64,000 nt of DNA from Mycolicibacterium brumae (GTDB lineage Bacteria > Actinomycetota > Actinomycetes > Mycobacteriales > Mycobacteriaceae). Positions 46,079 through 55,875 of this stretch are shown piece by piece. The notes under the pieces were generated by a model. It searched no databases. It was not told the DNA's origin and saw nothing but the letters and a program-made list of their open reading frames with translations. The number at the start of each line of letters is the position of its first letter. Positions within the stretch are counted from its first letter, which is position 1. The position numbers and the translations under genes were made by a program. The stretch covers positions 1,550,001-1,614,000 of the forward strand of contig NZ_CP104302.1 of assembly GCF_025215495.1 (NCBI RefSeq), written 5' to 3'.

Positions 46079-46360
46079 ATGAAAGAATCCCTAACCGTGA
46101 AGAGCTTCGAGGAACTGTTCGGCGAGCTGACGCTGCGCGCCCAGGAGCGCCCGGCCGGCAGCGCCACCGTCGCCGCGCTGGACGCCGGTGTGCACACCGT
46201 CGGCAAAAAGGTCCTGGAGGAGGCCGGCGAGGTGTGGATCGCCGCCGAGCACGAGAGCGACGACGAGCTGGCCGACGAGATCAGCCAATTGCTCTACTGG
46301 ACGCAGGTGCTGATGCTGGCCCGCGGCCTGACCCTCGACGACGTCTACCGGAAGCTGTGA
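46079..46360 (+). CDS. hisE: Phosphoribosyl-ATP pyrophosphatase
   Basis: All-alpha NTP-pyrophosphatase of 93 residues, second step of histidine biosynthesis (PR-ATP to PR-AMP). The metal-binding EExxE/D pattern is in [20 protein letters not shown], followed by [20 protein letters not shown]. The ATG at 46079 gives [18 protein letters not shown] and exactly the M. tuberculosis HisE length. hisG starts 5 bases after the stop, or at a GTG overlapping it, so the pair is co-translated. Upstream are the two candidate ArsR sites. Confidence 0.97.
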   Translation: MKESLTVKSFEELFGELTLRAQERPAGSATVAALDAGVHTVGKKVLEEAGEVWIAAEHESDDELADEISQLLYWTQVLMLARGLTLDDVYRKL

Positions 46361-46365
46361 CGAAG

Positions 46366-47211
46366 ATGCTGCGCGTGGCAGTGCCCAACAAGGGCGCACT
46401 CAGTGAGGCTGCGGCCGAAATCCTGGCCGAGGCCGGATACCGTCGGCGCACCGACCCGAAGGACCTGACCGTCGTCGACCCGGTCAACGATGTCGAGTTC
46501 TTCTTCCTGCGGCCCAAGGACATCGCGATCTATGTCGGCTCCGGCGAGCTGGACTTCGGCATCACCGGCCGTGACCTGGCCGCCGAAAGCGGCGCCCCGG
46601 TCTCGGAGCGACTCGCCCTGGGATTCGGATCGTCGACCTTCCGCTACGCCGCCCCGGCCGGCCGAGACTGGAACGTGAATGACTTGGCGGGCAAGCGAAT
46701 TGCCACCGCGTACCCCAACCTGGTCCGAAACAACCTGGCCGCCAACGGCATTGACGCCACCGTCATCCGGCTCGACGGCGCGGTGGAGATCTCCATCCAG
46801 CTCGGGGTCGCCGACGCCATCGCCGACGTGGTCGGCTCCGGCCGCACGCTGCGGCTGCACGACCTGGTGGCCTTCGGGGATTCGCTGTGCGACTCCGAAG
46901 CGGTGCTGATCGAACGGGCCGGCAACGGCGCGGACCCGGCCCGCGACCAGCTCGCCGCCCGCGTGCAGGGCGTGGTGTTCGGGCAGCAGTACCTGATGCT
47001 GGACTACGACTGCCCGCGTTCGGCGCTGGACCAGGCCGTCGCGGTGTCCCCAGGCCTGGAGTCCCCGACGATCGCCCCGCTGGCCGACCCGGAGTGGGTC
47101 GCGGTGCGGGCCCTGGTGCCGCGCAAGGGCGTCAACGACATCATGGACCGGCTGGCCGCCATCGGCGCCAAGGCGATCCTGGCCTCCGACATCCGGTTCT
47201 GCCGGATCTGA
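46366..47211 (+). CDS. hisG: ATP phosphoribosyltransferase, long form
   Basis: First enzyme of histidine biosynthesis, 281 residues. Catalytic-domain signatures are [41 protein letters not shown] and the PRPP-binding [15 protein letters not shown]. The C-terminal ACT-like domain ([19 protein letters not shown]) confers histidine feedback inhibition, so no HisZ is needed. The ATG at 46366 is used; a GTG at 46357 overlapping the hisE stop is an alternative three codons upstream. Sequence and length match M. tuberculosis HisG closely from memory. Confidence 0.97.
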   Translation: MLRVAVPNKGALSEAAAEILAEAGYRRRTDPKDLTVVDPVNDVEFFFLRPKDIAIYVGSGELDFGITGRDLAAESGAPVSERLALGFGSSTFRYAAPAGRDWNVNDLAGKRIATAYPNLVRNNLAANGIDATVIRLDGAVEISIQLGVADAIADVVGSGRTLRLHDLVAFGDSLCDSEAVLIERAGNGADPARDQLAARVQGVVFGQQYLMLDYDCPRSALDQAVAVSPGLESPTIAPLADPEWVAVRALVPRKGVNDIMDRLAAIGAKAILASDIRFCRI

Positions 47212-47244
47212 GGCATCACAAGACCGTCGCTCTGCGACTCATTC

Positions 47245-47270
47245 TTCGATATCATGGAACTGATATCGAA
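47245..47270. promoter_or_regulatory. Operator-like inverted repeat of the toxin-antitoxin operon
   Basis: ttcgatatca and tgatatcgaa form a perfect 10-base inverted repeat around tggaac, ending at the antitoxin Shine-Dalgarno sequence. Typical of a ribbon-helix-helix antitoxin operator. Confidence 0.75.
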
Positions 47271-47280
47271 GGAGGGGGCC

Positions 47281-47508
47281 GTGGAACAGATCCTGATTCG
47301 GAACCTGCCTGAGGGAACCAAGGCGGCGCTGCGAGTCCGCGCCGCGCGCCATGCCCACTCTGTCGAGGCGGAGGCCCGCGCGATCCTCACCGCCGAGTTG
47401 GCCGACGACGACGTTCCGATGTCACAGCTGCTCGCAGCCGACACCGGACATGACTTTGACTTCGAGCCGGATCGGCTCGGCCTGACCGCCCGCACGCCGG
47501 AACTTTGA
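47281..47508 (+). CDS. FitA/VapB-type ribbon-helix-helix antitoxin
   Basis: Protein of 75 residues. The N-terminal [20 protein letters not shown] and [11 protein letters not shown] are the FitA-type ribbon-helix-helix; the C-terminal acidic region ([19 protein letters not shown]) should wrap the toxin. The GTG at 47281 is chosen because aaggaggggg lies at ideal spacing; an ATG at 47254 would put the operator palindrome inside the coding region. The toxin gene starts 1 base after the stop. Autoregulation through the palindrome is expected. Confidence 0.85.
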   Translation: MEQILIRNLPEGTKAALRVRAARHAHSVEAEARAILTAELADDDVPMSQLLAADTGHDFDFEPDRLGLTARTPEL

Positions 47509-47509
47509 G

Positions 47510-47926
47510 GTGTACGTCCTAGACACCAATGTGGTGTCTGCGTTGCGCGTGCCGGGGCGTCACCCCGCGGTGCGCGAGTGGGTCGATTCCGTTCCGGCCG
47601 CCGAGCAATTCGTGACAGCGATCACCCTCGCCGAGATCGAGCGTGGCGTGATTTCAAAGGAACGCACAGACTCAGTCCAAGGTGAGCACTTGCGGCGCTG
47701 GTTCGACGATAAGGTGCTGCGCGTATTCACCCGTCGAACGCTGGCCTTCGATCTGGCCGCGGCGCGCGTCCTGGCTAGTTATCGAGTTCCCGAGCACGCC
47801 CCCTATGACGACGCGTTGATCGCTGCGGTTGCCCAGGCCGCCGGCAAAATCGTCGCGACCCGCAATCTCCGGCACTTTGAGCCGTTGGGCGTGCGTTGTT
47901 TCGATCCGTGGGGCGCGGGGGGATGA
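47510..47926 (+). CDS. PIN-domain toxin ribonuclease, FitB/VapC-type
   Basis: Protein of 138 residues. The PIN acidic residues are seen in [13 protein letters not shown] (D5), [11 protein letters not shown] (E43 or so), and [13 protein letters not shown]; the C-terminal [22 protein letters not shown] is typical of FitB-like members. It should cleave RNA, often tRNA or rRNA at specific sites, when freed from the antitoxin. GTG start immediately after the antitoxin stop. I do not recall a toxin-antitoxin pair at this point in M. tuberculosis, so it is probably an acquired insert between hisG and the thioesterase gene. Confidence 0.88.
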   Translation: MYVLDTNVVSALRVPGRHPAVREWVDSVPAAEQFVTAITLAEIERGVISKERTDSVQGEHLRRWFDDKVLRVFTRRTLAFDLAAARVLASYRVPEHAPYDDALIAAVAQAAGKIVATRNLRHFEPLGVRCFDPWGAGG

Positions 47927-47935
47927 TTCCCTGAC

Positions 47936-48712
47936 TCAGCCCTGCGGCCGCACCAACAACGTCTGCGCGCAGCTGCCCAGGTAACCGTCGTGGTCGAAGA
48001 CCTCCGCGGTGGTCACCCCGATTCCGTCGGGCCCGATCGAACCGGCGGCCCGGATGCCGAACTCGTCGCCGACCGGCAGCCGGTGCAGGTGCAGCACGGT
48101 GTCGGTGTTCATGAACACGTACTCGGCCGGATCCAGCGCCGCGCCGATGCCGTTGGCCGAGTCGACCACCATTGCCAACCGCTGCAGCGGGGTCGTCGGC
48201 TCGTCGTCGACCAGCCCGACCCGCGGGCGCATCCACACCACCCGGGCGCGACCGTCGTCGGCCTCCCGGCGGAACTCGACCGACGACAGGTAACCCGGCG
48301 CATCCCACCAGTAGGCGGGCATCGGCTGCGGATTCCCTTGCCGCAGCGCGGGATAGCGATCCATGGGGATACCGCTGGTGTCGGCGGTCTGCAGCGCCCA
48401 CGCGGTCGCCCGCGCCACCGGCCGATCCGGGTCGGCCACCGGTGAGAGCTCGGCCTCCAGCACCGCGATGCGCTTACCCGGACGCGGGACTGACGTCCGC
48501 ACCACCAGGTCGGTCAGCGGGATCGCGCCCAGAATGTCCAGGGTGATCCGCCCGATCCGCTGGCCGGATCCCGCCAACTGCTCCTGGATGACCTTGGTCG
48601 CCAGCGCCAGCGGGGGAGAGCCGTGCTGGATCGGCGGGCCCCAGTTGCTGCGCGCACAATCGTTGGAGGCGAACGTGCTGTCGCCCAGCCGGCGGTAGTA
48701 GCTCTGCGTCAC
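47936..48712 (-). CDS. TesB-like acyl-CoA thioesterase family protein
   Basis: Protein of 258 residues with a double-hotdog fold pattern: ARSNWGPPIQHGSPPLALAT, ITLDILGAIPLTDLVVRTSV and ARATAWALQTADTSGIP in the first half, and VVDSANGIGAALDPAEYVFM and VTTAEVFDHDGYLGSCAQTL in the second. The closing stretch matches the C-terminal half of TesB-type thioesterases. Hydrolysis of an acyl-CoA is likely. GTG start. It is convergent with the toxin gene, 10 bases apart, and divergent from trmI, with start codons 54 bases apart. Confidence 0.85.
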   Translation of the reverse strand: MTQSYYRRLGDSTFASNDCARSNWGPPIQHGSPPLALATKVIQEQLAGSGQRIGRITLDILGAIPLTDLVVRTSVPRPGKRIAVLEAELSPVADPDRPVARATAWALQTADTSGIPMDRYPALRQGNPQPMPAYWWDAPGYLSSVEFRREADDGRARVVWMRPRVGLVDDEPTTPLQRLAMVVDSANGIGAALDPAEYVFMNTDTVLHLHRLPVGDEFGIRAAGSIGPDGIGVTTAEVFDHDGYLGSCAQTLLVRPQG

Positions 48713-48759
48713 CCTGGCGACTGTATCGGCGTCGCCGAAACCCCGGCATGGCAGGGTGA

Positions 48760-49596
<837 letters not shown>

Positions 49597-49661
49597 CGCC
49601 GTCAAAGCCCCCGGAAAATTGGCGCCCGGAGGGCCCTGCAACCGTCGGTAGCGTTTCTGCC

Positions 49662-51074
49662 GTGGACATCGACCTCGCCGAGATCGCGGCGCCCCGGCCA
49701 GCCGAAGAGCTGGTGGACGAGGCCGCGCAACTCCTCGCGGCGGCCTGCCCGACGGGCTGGCAGCACATGCGCGCGGCGTTCAGCATGGCCGGTGGGCAGC
49801 AGATCGCCCGGGGGGTGGCGACGACGGCCGCCGGACCGGTCGGCGTAGCCGTCCCGGCGCGGGTGGTCGACCTGGCCCAGCAGCACCGCGGGGCGACCAT
49901 CGGCGTCACCGGCCCCTGGTTCCGGATGCTGATCGACCTCGGCGCGTCCGGCGAGCTGGCGGTGTCCTTCGACTACGGGGACAACCCCATTCCCGCCGAC
50001 GAGCTGCTGCCGTCGGAGGCCTACCTGCGCGACCTCGAGCAGCACCCCCGGCCCGATGTCGCGCTGTGGTTGCTGGCATACGCCGGCAACGAGGGGCAGC
50101 AGCGCCGCAGCCCCGCCCAGGCCCGGCAGTCGGCGCTGGCCGCGCCGCGGGTGGCCGACGGGCTTCCGGTGTTCGACCTGCTGTGGTCGCGGATGGCGGC
50201 GCTCGCCGCGCTGTGCCGCGGCGTCGACCACCCGGAGGGGGTCCGGCTGGACCCGGCGTTCGCGGTGTTCCGCAGCGGCCAGGACGGCTGCACGGTGGCC
50301 AAACTGCCGGGCGGGCGGGCCGTCATCTCCGGCGGGCGCGGAGATTCGGCGCTGCTGACCGCCGCCTACCGGGGGCAGACGGGGTGGCCGGACCTGTACC
50401 GCGGCGCCCCGGCCTGGGTGTACGACCTCTACCTGGATCCGCGGGCGGCGGCCGGGCTGCTGTCCTTCTGCTGCTGGTGGGACGGCCACACCTGGTACAG
50501 CGCGGAGCGCGGGACCGCCGATGAGCGCCACGGCGCGGTCCCCGCGGTGTGGTCCATCGAATCCACCGCCGAGGCCGTGACCGGCGTGCTGAACACCGTC
50601 GGTGTCGCGCTGACCGACCGAAATGCTTATGCCGCAGCGAATTTCGTACGCGCAGCCGACGCCGGGATCGTCACCGAAGCGACCCTGCGGCAACTGTTCG
50701 TCGACGGAGTGCCGGAGTCCTTCGACATGGCCGCGGCGTTGGCCCAGCTGGACGCCGCCGACGTGCTGCTGCCGCTGTGCCGGCGGATCCCCGAAGACGT
50801 CGCCATCCGGCAGGTCATCGATTACTGCCGCTCCGGCGCGCCGGGTTCGGCCGGGTATCCGCTGAACCGCTTGGCGGCCGTGCGTCTGGAGGCCGGCTGG
50901 CAGGTGTTCGCGCCGGTTCCGCCCGGCGAATGGGCGACCGGGCGAACCGTGTTCCTGGTCGCCGACGACGGCGTCGTCGAACCGACAACCATGGCCGGCG
51001 GGCCGACGGAGGTGGCGATGGCGTTCGCCGCCCGGTTCGCCCGACGGGTCCGCAACCGCGCAGAGAGGCGATGA
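49662..51074 (+). CDS. Conserved two-part protein of unknown function
   Basis: Protein of 470 residues starting VDIDLAEIAAPRPAEELVDE at GTG. I recognise no family with confidence. The N-terminal 140 residues (AACPTGWQHMRAAFSMAGGQ, ELAVSFDYGDNPIPADELLP, SEAYLRDLEQHPRPDVALWL) resemble the small immunity-type domains that neutralise secreted toxins in Gram-positives, an impression only. The rest carries FCCWWDGHTWYSAERGTA and a terminal domain ending AMAFAARFARRVRN. There is no signal peptide. The stop overlaps the next gene's start (ATGA), so it is co-translated with a small membrane protein. An immunity or envelope role is conjecture. Confidence 0.7.
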   Translation: MDIDLAEIAAPRPAEELVDEAAQLLAAACPTGWQHMRAAFSMAGGQQIARGVATTAAGPVGVAVPARVVDLAQQHRGATIGVTGPWFRMLIDLGASGELAVSFDYGDNPIPADELLPSEAYLRDLEQHPRPDVALWLLAYAGNEGQQRRSPAQARQSALAAPRVADGLPVFDLLWSRMAALAALCRGVDHPEGVRLDPAFAVFRSGQDGCTVAKLPGGRAVISGGRGDSALLTAAYRGQTGWPDLYRGAPAWVYDLYLDPRAAAGLLSFCCWWDGHTWYSAERGTADERHGAVPAVWSIESTAEAVTGVLNTVGVALTDRNAYAAANFVRAADAGIVTEATLRQLFVDGVPESFDMAAALAQLDAADVLLPLCRRIPEDVAIRQVIDYCRSGAPGSAGYPLNRLAAVRLEAGWQVFAPVPPGEWATGRTVFLVADDGVVEPTTMAGGPTEVAMAFAARFARRVRNRAERR

Positions 51075-51412
51075 CCATGTCTCACCCCGGATTCACCCAG
51101 CCGGTGGAACTGCGCTGCGTCCTCGACGCAGGCAAGGCGATGCGACGGATGATCCCGGTGCTGCTGATCATGGGCTTCGCCGTGTGGATGCTCGCCGCGC
51201 TGCCGCTGGGCCTGATGTTCCCGAAATCCGGTGTGCCCGCCTACGCTGGCGGAATCACCATCGCGCTGCTGGTCGTCGGGATGGTGTACCTGAGGAAACG
51301 CCGGGAACTGGACCACCGGGGTCATCGGCGCCTGGCTGCGGCACTACCGGCCCGACCTGGCGCTGCCGCAGGTGTGGGAGCCACCGCGAAGGTCCATCGT
51401 TGCCCGCCGTGA
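51071..51412 (+). CDS. Small membrane protein, possibly frameshifted at its end
   Basis: Reading frame of 113 residues with ATG overlapping the previous stop. Two membrane segments are clear (MIPVLLIMGFAVWMLAALPL and YAGGITIALLVVGMVYL), followed by KRRELDH. After about 51318 the frame gives a low-complexity Ala/Arg/Pro tail, while the next frame gives a more protein-like stretch (GVIGAWLRHYRPDLALPQVW). Removing one C in gaccaccgg would join the two, but the second frame then has no stop before the enoyl-CoA hydratase gene. So the C-terminus is uncertain. Family not recognised. Confidence 0.5.
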   Translation: MTMSHPGFTQPVELRCVLDAGKAMRRMIPVLLIMGFAVWMLAALPLGLMFPKSGVPAYAGGITIALLVVGMVYLRKRRELDHRGHRRLAAALPARPGAAAGVGATAKVHRCPP

Positions 51413-51447
51413 TGGAATCGGGGGACGGCAACGAGAGGACAAGGGCG

Positions 51448-52242
51448 ATGACGAACATCGACTACGAGGTCACCGGGGATGTCGCACACGTCCGGCTGAA
51501 CCGGCCGGAGAAGCACAACGCGCTGACCCTCGACATGATCGACGATCTGGCCAAGGCCGCCGACCGGGCGGCCAAGGACCGCTCGATCCGGGCGGTGGTG
51601 CTCAACGGCGCCGGTGAATCCTTCTGCTCCGGGCTGGATTTCGCCTCGGCCGGCAAGGAACGCGGCCGGATCATGCGCAATCTGATTCCCAAGCGGCACA
51701 CCGCGGCGAACGCCTTCCAGGCCGCCGGCTGGGCGTGGCGGAGCGTCCCGGTTCCGGTGATCGCGGTCGTCACCGGCCACTGCTACGGCGGCGGACTGCA
51801 GATCGCGCTCGGCGCCGACTTCCGGTTCGCCACCCCAAGTGCCGACTTGTCGATCATGGAGTCGCGCTGGGGGCTCATCCCGGACATGTCGCTGTCGGCG
51901 AGCATCGCCCAGCTGGCCAGCATCGACGTCGCCAAGCGTCTGACGATGACCGGTGAAACCTTCACCGCCGCGCAGGCTTTGGAGTGGGGCCTGCTCTCAG
52001 GAGTGGCCGAGGACCCGCACGCCGCTGCCGACGAGTTGATCGCCGCCATCCGGGAACGCTCACCGGACGCGGTGGCCGCGGCCAAGGCGCTGTTCGAGCA
52101 GACCTGGTACAACGGGTCGCGGTTGTCGTTCCCGGTGGAGCAGACCCTGCAGATCCGCTTGCTGCGCGGCCGCAATCACGCGATCGCGCGCAAGGCCGGC
52201 CTGGCCAAAGAACAGCCGCAGTTCACCGAGCGGCAGTACTAG
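51448..52242 (+). CDS. Enoyl-CoA hydratase/isomerase family protein
   Basis: Crotonase-fold protein of 264 residues. The oxyanion-hole regions are AGESFCSGLDFASAGKE near residue 65 and VTGHCYGGGLQIALGADFRF near 110; SIMESRWGLIPDMSLSASI follows, and the catalytic glutamate position has E in IMESRWG. The usual second glutamate (GxEL region) is replaced by P-D, so isomerase or another crotonase chemistry is possible. Length and N-terminus (MTNIDYEVTGDVAHVRLNRP) are normal. gagagga precedes the ATG. It converges on the DUF503 gene with a 4-base overlap. Confidence 0.9.
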   Translation: MTNIDYEVTGDVAHVRLNRPEKHNALTLDMIDDLAKAADRAAKDRSIRAVVLNGAGESFCSGLDFASAGKERGRIMRNLIPKRHTAANAFQAAGWAWRSVPVPVIAVVTGHCYGGGLQIALGADFRFATPSADLSIMESRWGLIPDMSLSASIAQLASIDVAKRLTMTGETFTAAQALEWGLLSGVAEDPHAAADELIAAIRERSPDAVAAAKALFEQTWYNGSRLSFPVEQTLQIRLLRGRNHAIARKAGLAKEQPQFTERQY

Positions 52243-52532
52243 TCGTCGCTGCGGGACAGCCCGCGCCGCGCCGAGAGCAACTCGACCTCCGGCCGGGAGG
52301 CCACCAGCCGCTCGGCGGCGTCGAGCACCTCGGTGACGTGCCCGGCGTCGGCGGCCACCACCGAGAGCCCGATCCCGGCCCGGCGGTGCAGATCCTGGTC
52401 CCCAACCTCGGCGGCGGAAACACTGAACCGCCGCCGCAGTTCGGCGACCACCGGGCGCACCACGGAGCGCTTCTGCTTCAGCGAATGCACGTCACCGAGC
52501 AGCAGGTCGAATTCCAGCCAGCCGATCCACAC
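52239..52532 (-). CDS. DUF503 domain protein
   Basis: Protein of 97 residues: GWLEFDLLLGDVHSLKQKRS is the N-terminal signature of DUF503 (YlxP-like), followed by VVAELRRRFSVSAAEVGDQD and IGLSVVAADAGHVTEVLDAA. YlxP proteins are often linked to ribosome-binding factor genes in Firmicutes; here the context gives no such link. It starts with GTG, 5 bases after the lppK stop on the same strand, so the three minus-strand genes (MTB12-like, lppK, DUF503) may share a transcript. Confidence 0.9.
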   Translation of the reverse strand: MWIGWLEFDLLLGDVHSLKQKRSVVRPVVAELRRRFSVSAAEVGDQDLHRRAGIGLSVVAADAGHVTEVLDAAERLVASRPEVELLSARRGLSRSDD

Positions 52533-52537
52533 GGTTG

Positions 52538-53107
52538 TCAGCGGCCGGGAGTGGAGGTGGGCGCCGGGGTGGCGCCCACGGGCTCGCCGGTGGTCGGCTC
52601 CGGGCCGGTCGCGGCGGCGTCGCCTGCGCTGGTCAACAGCAGGTCCGCGGTCTTGCGGGACAGCCGCCAGCCGTAGCCGGAGTCGACGAACTCCATCGGA
52701 TAGCTGAACGGCTTGTCGTACTTGTCCCCGCTCGGGGTGATGGTGACCGTCGCGGTGACGGTCTTGTCCTGGCCGTCGACCCAGGCCAGATCCGAGGCCT
52801 CGACGGTCAGCGGCAGCACGTGATTGTCGGCCATCGCCTTGGTCAGTCCCTCCAGAGCGGCCGCGTCACCGGCGGTCGACCCGTCGATCAGCGATAGCTT
52901 CTGGTTACCCGGAACGGCCGGATCCGACAGCCGCAGCAGCACCGCGGTCAGCACCTCCGGGGCCGGCAGCGGCGCCCGCGGATCGGCGGCGACCGACACC
53001 GTCGTGGTCGGCTCGGCGGCCGGGGGAGTCGAGGAATGACACCCGGAAAGACCGAACGCCGCCACGACAGTGGCGGCGCTCAGGATCACAGCTCGGGTGC
53101 TCCGCAC
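52538..53107 (-). CDS. lppK: Lipoprotein LppK, MTB12-like domain
   Basis: Predicted lipoprotein of 189 residues, the length of M. tuberculosis LppK. The signal peptide ends in the lipobox GLSGC. The mature domain (LTKAMADNHVLPLTVEASDL, KTVTATVTITPSGDKYDKPF, SGYGWRLSRKTADLLL) is the low-molecular-weight antigen MTB12-like fold, ending in a Thr/Pro-rich tail. GTG at 53107 is preferred; a TTG at 53113 is an alternative. The paralogous MTB12-like gene lies 9 bases upstream, so the pair looks like a tandem duplication. Function unknown; exposed on the cell envelope. Confidence 0.9.
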   Translation of the reverse strand: MRSTRAVILSAATVVAAFGLSGCHSSTPPAAEPTTTVSVAADPRAPLPAPEVLTAVLLRLSDPAVPGNQKLSLIDGSTAGDAAALEGLTKAMADNHVLPLTVEASDLAWVDGQDKTVTATVTITPSGDKYDKPFSYPMEFVDSGYGWRLSRKTADLLLTSAGDAAATGPEPTTGEPVGATPAPTSTPGR

Positions 53108-53116
53108 CCTCAAATA

Positions 53117-53602
53117 CTAGGACAAAGAGGTCAGCAAACTAAGCACCGACGCCTTGGAGAGTTGCCAGCCGCTGGGGCTGGGGCCCTGAACGAAGGTGAT
53201 CGGCTCCGCGCCGGTGGCGCCGTTGGCCGCCGTCGCCGACACGTTGGCGGTGGCCTGGTTGCCGACCTGGTCGATGTCGGCCACCGTGAAGGTCAGCGGG
53301 AAGTAGCCCTGCTTGGCCTTCTTGTCGTAGGCCTTATCCGCCAGGAAGGTGTCCTTGGGGCCCAGTCCGCCCTGGATGTAGGTGGACTTGGTCGAGAACG
53401 AACCCGGCGCGACCAGGCCGTTCAGGGTCTGGCTCAGCGCGCCCTCGATCTCCGGGGCCGGGGCGGCGGGCATCGGGATGTCCCACACCACCGGCTGGAC
53501 GACGGGGGCGGCGGGCACGGTGGCCAGGCCGGTGATGCCCGCGGCCGCGCCTGCGGTGAACGCGAAGGCGACGGCGCCGGTCATAACGGTCTTGATGGTC
53601 AC
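53117..53602 (-). CDS. MTB12 (CFP-2)-like secreted protein
   Basis: Secreted protein of 161 residues. It begins with a signal peptide (MTGAVAFAFTAGAAAGITGL ending in an ATVPAAP cleavage region) and continues with the MTB12 pattern: IEGALSQTLNGLVAPGSFST, GYFPLTFTVADIDQVGNQAT and SGWQLSKASVLSLLTSL. Unlike LppK it has no lipobox cysteine. GTG at 53602 is chosen because ggaagga lies just upstream. It is the first gene of a three-gene minus-strand unit and divergent from mpa, with 147 bases between start codons. M. tuberculosis homologues are T-cell antigens. Confidence 0.88.
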   Translation of the reverse strand: MTIKTVMTGAVAFAFTAGAAAGITGLATVPAAPVVQPVVWDIPMPAAPAPEIEGALSQTLNGLVAPGSFSTKSTYIQGGLGPKDTFLADKAYDKKAKQGYFPLTFTVADIDQVGNQATANVSATAANGATGAEPITFVQGPSPSGWQLSKASVLSLLTSLS

Positions 53603-53749
53603 TTGGGTCCTTCCAAATTGCCGAGGGATTGCTCCGAGGCTAACAAAGACAACGGGTGTGTCGCGGTGCGCGAGCGCACACAACAGGTGAATCGCCGGTA
53701 GCGTTGAAGGTGTTACCGCACCAGATTGCACGGCGGAAAGGAGGGCGCC

Positions 53750-55579
53750 ATGAGCCCGTCAGAGCGTTCAGAGAACGATCGCGACGCCGCAATTCCCGCG
53801 CAGTCCAGCGGCGATGACGCCGAATTGGAGCGACTGCGGCGCGAGACCGCGGCCCTGCGCGCCAAGCTGGAGGCCGCCGCCGGCGCCGGCAGCGGACTGC
53901 GCACAGCCCGCGACATCCAGGCCCTGGAGCACCGGGTCGAGTCGCTGAGCTCCCGTAACTCCAAGCTGATGGAAACTCTCAAGGAGGCCCGTCAGCAACT
54001 GCTCGCGCTGCGCGAGGAGGTGGACCGACTGGGCCAGCCGCCCAGCGGCTACGGCGTGCTGCTCACAGTCACCGACGACGAGACCGTCGACGTGTTCACC
54101 TCCGGACGCAAGATGCGTCTGACGGTGTCGCCGAACATCGACGTGACCACGCTCCGTCGCGGCCAGACGCTTCGGCTCAACGAGGCGCTGACGGTGGTGG
54201 AGGCCGGGGCGTACGAGTCCGTCGGGGAAATCTGCACGCTGCGCGAAATTCTGGGCGACGGTCAGCGCGCGCTGGTGGTCGGCCACACCGACGAGGAGCG
54301 CATCGTCTGGCTGGCCGAACCGCTGGTCGCCACCGAAGACCTGCCCGACGAGATCGCCGACGCCCTCGACGACGACAAGCAGCGCCGGCTGCGCCCCGGT
54401 GACTCGCTGCTGGTGGACACCAAGGCCGGCTACGCCTTCGAACGCGTGCCCAAGGCCGAGGTGGAAGACCTGGTCCTGGAAGAGGTGCCGGATGTCTCCT
54501 ACGACGATATCGGTGGCCTGCGCCGCCAGATCGAGCAGATCCGCGACGCCGTCGAACTGCCGTTCCTGCACAAGGAGCTCTACCGCGAGTACGCGCTGCG
54601 CCCGCCCAAGGGCGTGCTGCTCTACGGTCCGCCCGGCTGCGGCAAGACTCTGATCGCCAAGGCCGTCGCGAACTCGCTGGCCAAGAAGATGGCCGAGCTG
54701 CGCGGCGAGGAGTCCCGCGAGGCGAAGAGCTACTTCCTCAACATCAAGGGCCCCGAGCTGCTGAACAAGTTCGTCGGCGAGACCGAACGCCACATCCGGC
54801 TGATCTTCCAGCGGGCCCGGGAGAAGGCGTCCGAGGGCACCCCGGTGATCGTGTTCTTCGACGAGATGGACTCCATCTTCCGCACCCGCGGCACCGGCGT
54901 CAGTTCCGACGTCGAGACGACGGTCGTCCCGCAGCTGCTCGCCGAGATCGACGGCGTGGAGGGGCTGGAGAACGTGATCGTCATCGGCGCCTCCAACCGG
55001 GAGGACATGATCGACCCGGCGATCCTGCGGCCCGGCCGCCTCGACGTGAAGATCAAGATCGAGCGGCCCGACGCCGAGTCGGCGCAGGACATCTTCAGCA
55101 AGTACCTGACCGAGTCGCTGCCGGTGCACGTCGACGACCTCGGCGAGTTCGACGGTGACCGCCCCGCCACCCTGAAGGCGATGATCGAGAAGGTCGTCGA
55201 CCGGATGTACGCCGAGATCGACGACAACCGGTTCCTGGAGGTCACCTACGCCAACGGTGACAAAGAGGTGATGTACTTCAAGGACTTCAACTCCGGGGCG
55301 ATGATCCAGAACGTGGTGGACCGGGCCAAGAAGTACGCCATCAAGAGCGTGCTGGACACCGGGCAGCGGGGGCTGCGGATCCAGCACCTGCTGGACTCGA
55401 TCGTCGACGAGTTCGCCGAGAACGAGGACCTGCCCAACACCACCAACCCCGACGACTGGGCGCGGATCTCGGGCAAGAAGGGCGAGCGGATCGTCTACAT
55501 CCGCACCCTGGTCACCGGAAAGAATTCCAGTGCCAGTCGCGCCATCGACACCGAGTCCAATTTGGGGCAGTACCTCTAA
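53750..55579 (+). CDS. mpa: Proteasome-associated ATPase Mpa/ARC
   Basis: Hexameric AAA unfoldase of 609 residues, identical in length to M. tuberculosis Mpa, that recruits pupylated proteins and threads them into the 20S core. Residues 20-95 form the Pup-binding coiled coil ([38 protein letters not shown]), then two OB domains, then the AAA domain with Walker A GPPGCGKT at 293-300 and Walker [13 protein letters not shown] near 370. The C-terminus ends in GQYL, the proteasome-docking motif. The ATG at 53750 has aaaggaggg upstream. Confidence 0.98.
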   Translation: MSPSERSENDRDAAIPAQSSGDDAELERLRRETAALRAKLEAAAGAGSGLRTARDIQALEHRVESLSSRNSKLMETLKEARQQLLALREEVDRLGQPPSGYGVLLTVTDDETVDVFTSGRKMRLTVSPNIDVTTLRRGQTLRLNEALTVVEAGAYESVGEICTLREILGDGQRALVVGHTDEERIVWLAEPLVATEDLPDEIADALDDDKQRRLRPGDSLLVDTKAGYAFERVPKAEVEDLVLEEVPDVSYDDIGGLRRQIEQIRDAVELPFLHKELYREYALRPPKGVLLYGPPGCGKTLIAKAVANSLAKKMAELRGEESREAKSYFLNIKGPELLNKFVGETERHIRLIFQRAREKASEGTPVIVFFDEMDSIFRTRGTGVSSDVETTVVPQLLAEIDGVEGLENVIVIGASNREDMIDPAILRPGRLDVKIKIERPDAESAQDIFSKYLTESLPVHVDDLGEFDGDRPATLKAMIEKVVDRMYAEIDDNRFLEVTYANGDKEVMYFKDFNSGAMIQNVVDRAKKYAIKSVLDTGQRGLRIQHLLDSIVDEFAENEDLPNTTNPDDWARISGKKGERIVYIRTLVTGKNSSASRAIDTESNLGQYL

Positions 55580-55590
55580 ATATCTGACGA

Positions 55591-55875
55591 ATCCACGAGA
55601 CCACCATCGCCGCGCCGTCGGTCAGCGAATTCTGCTACCGGCACCATGTCGAAGCGGTATGGGTGGTCCAGGATTCGGCGTGCTGACCGATCTGGAGACC
55701 GGAACCGACTACCAGCTCGCGCCGGGGACGATGTACCTGCTCGACGGCCACGAGCGGCACCGGATCACCTGTCAGGAGCGACTGCGCATTGCTGTGCGTG
55801 TTCAACCCGCCGGTCACCGGCCGGGAGGTGCACGACGAGAACGGCGTCTACCCCGCCCCGGCGCCGCTGGCTTGA
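55591..55875 (+). pseudogene. ectC: Ectoine synthase (ectC) remnant
   Basis: Twelve bases past the mpa stop the sequence carries a decayed L-ectoine synthase in at least three pieces: [19 protein letters not shown] and VEAVWVV in one frame, then [20 protein letters not shown] and [16 protein letters not shown] in the next frame after a shift near 55660, then [20 protein letters not shown] back in the first frame after a shift near 55790, ending at a stop at 55873-55875. The N-terminal 40 residues or so are gone. Neighbouring ectA and ectB are absent. From memory, M. smegmatis keeps an ectoine operon close to mpa, so this is probably the scar of its loss. Confidence 0.85.
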
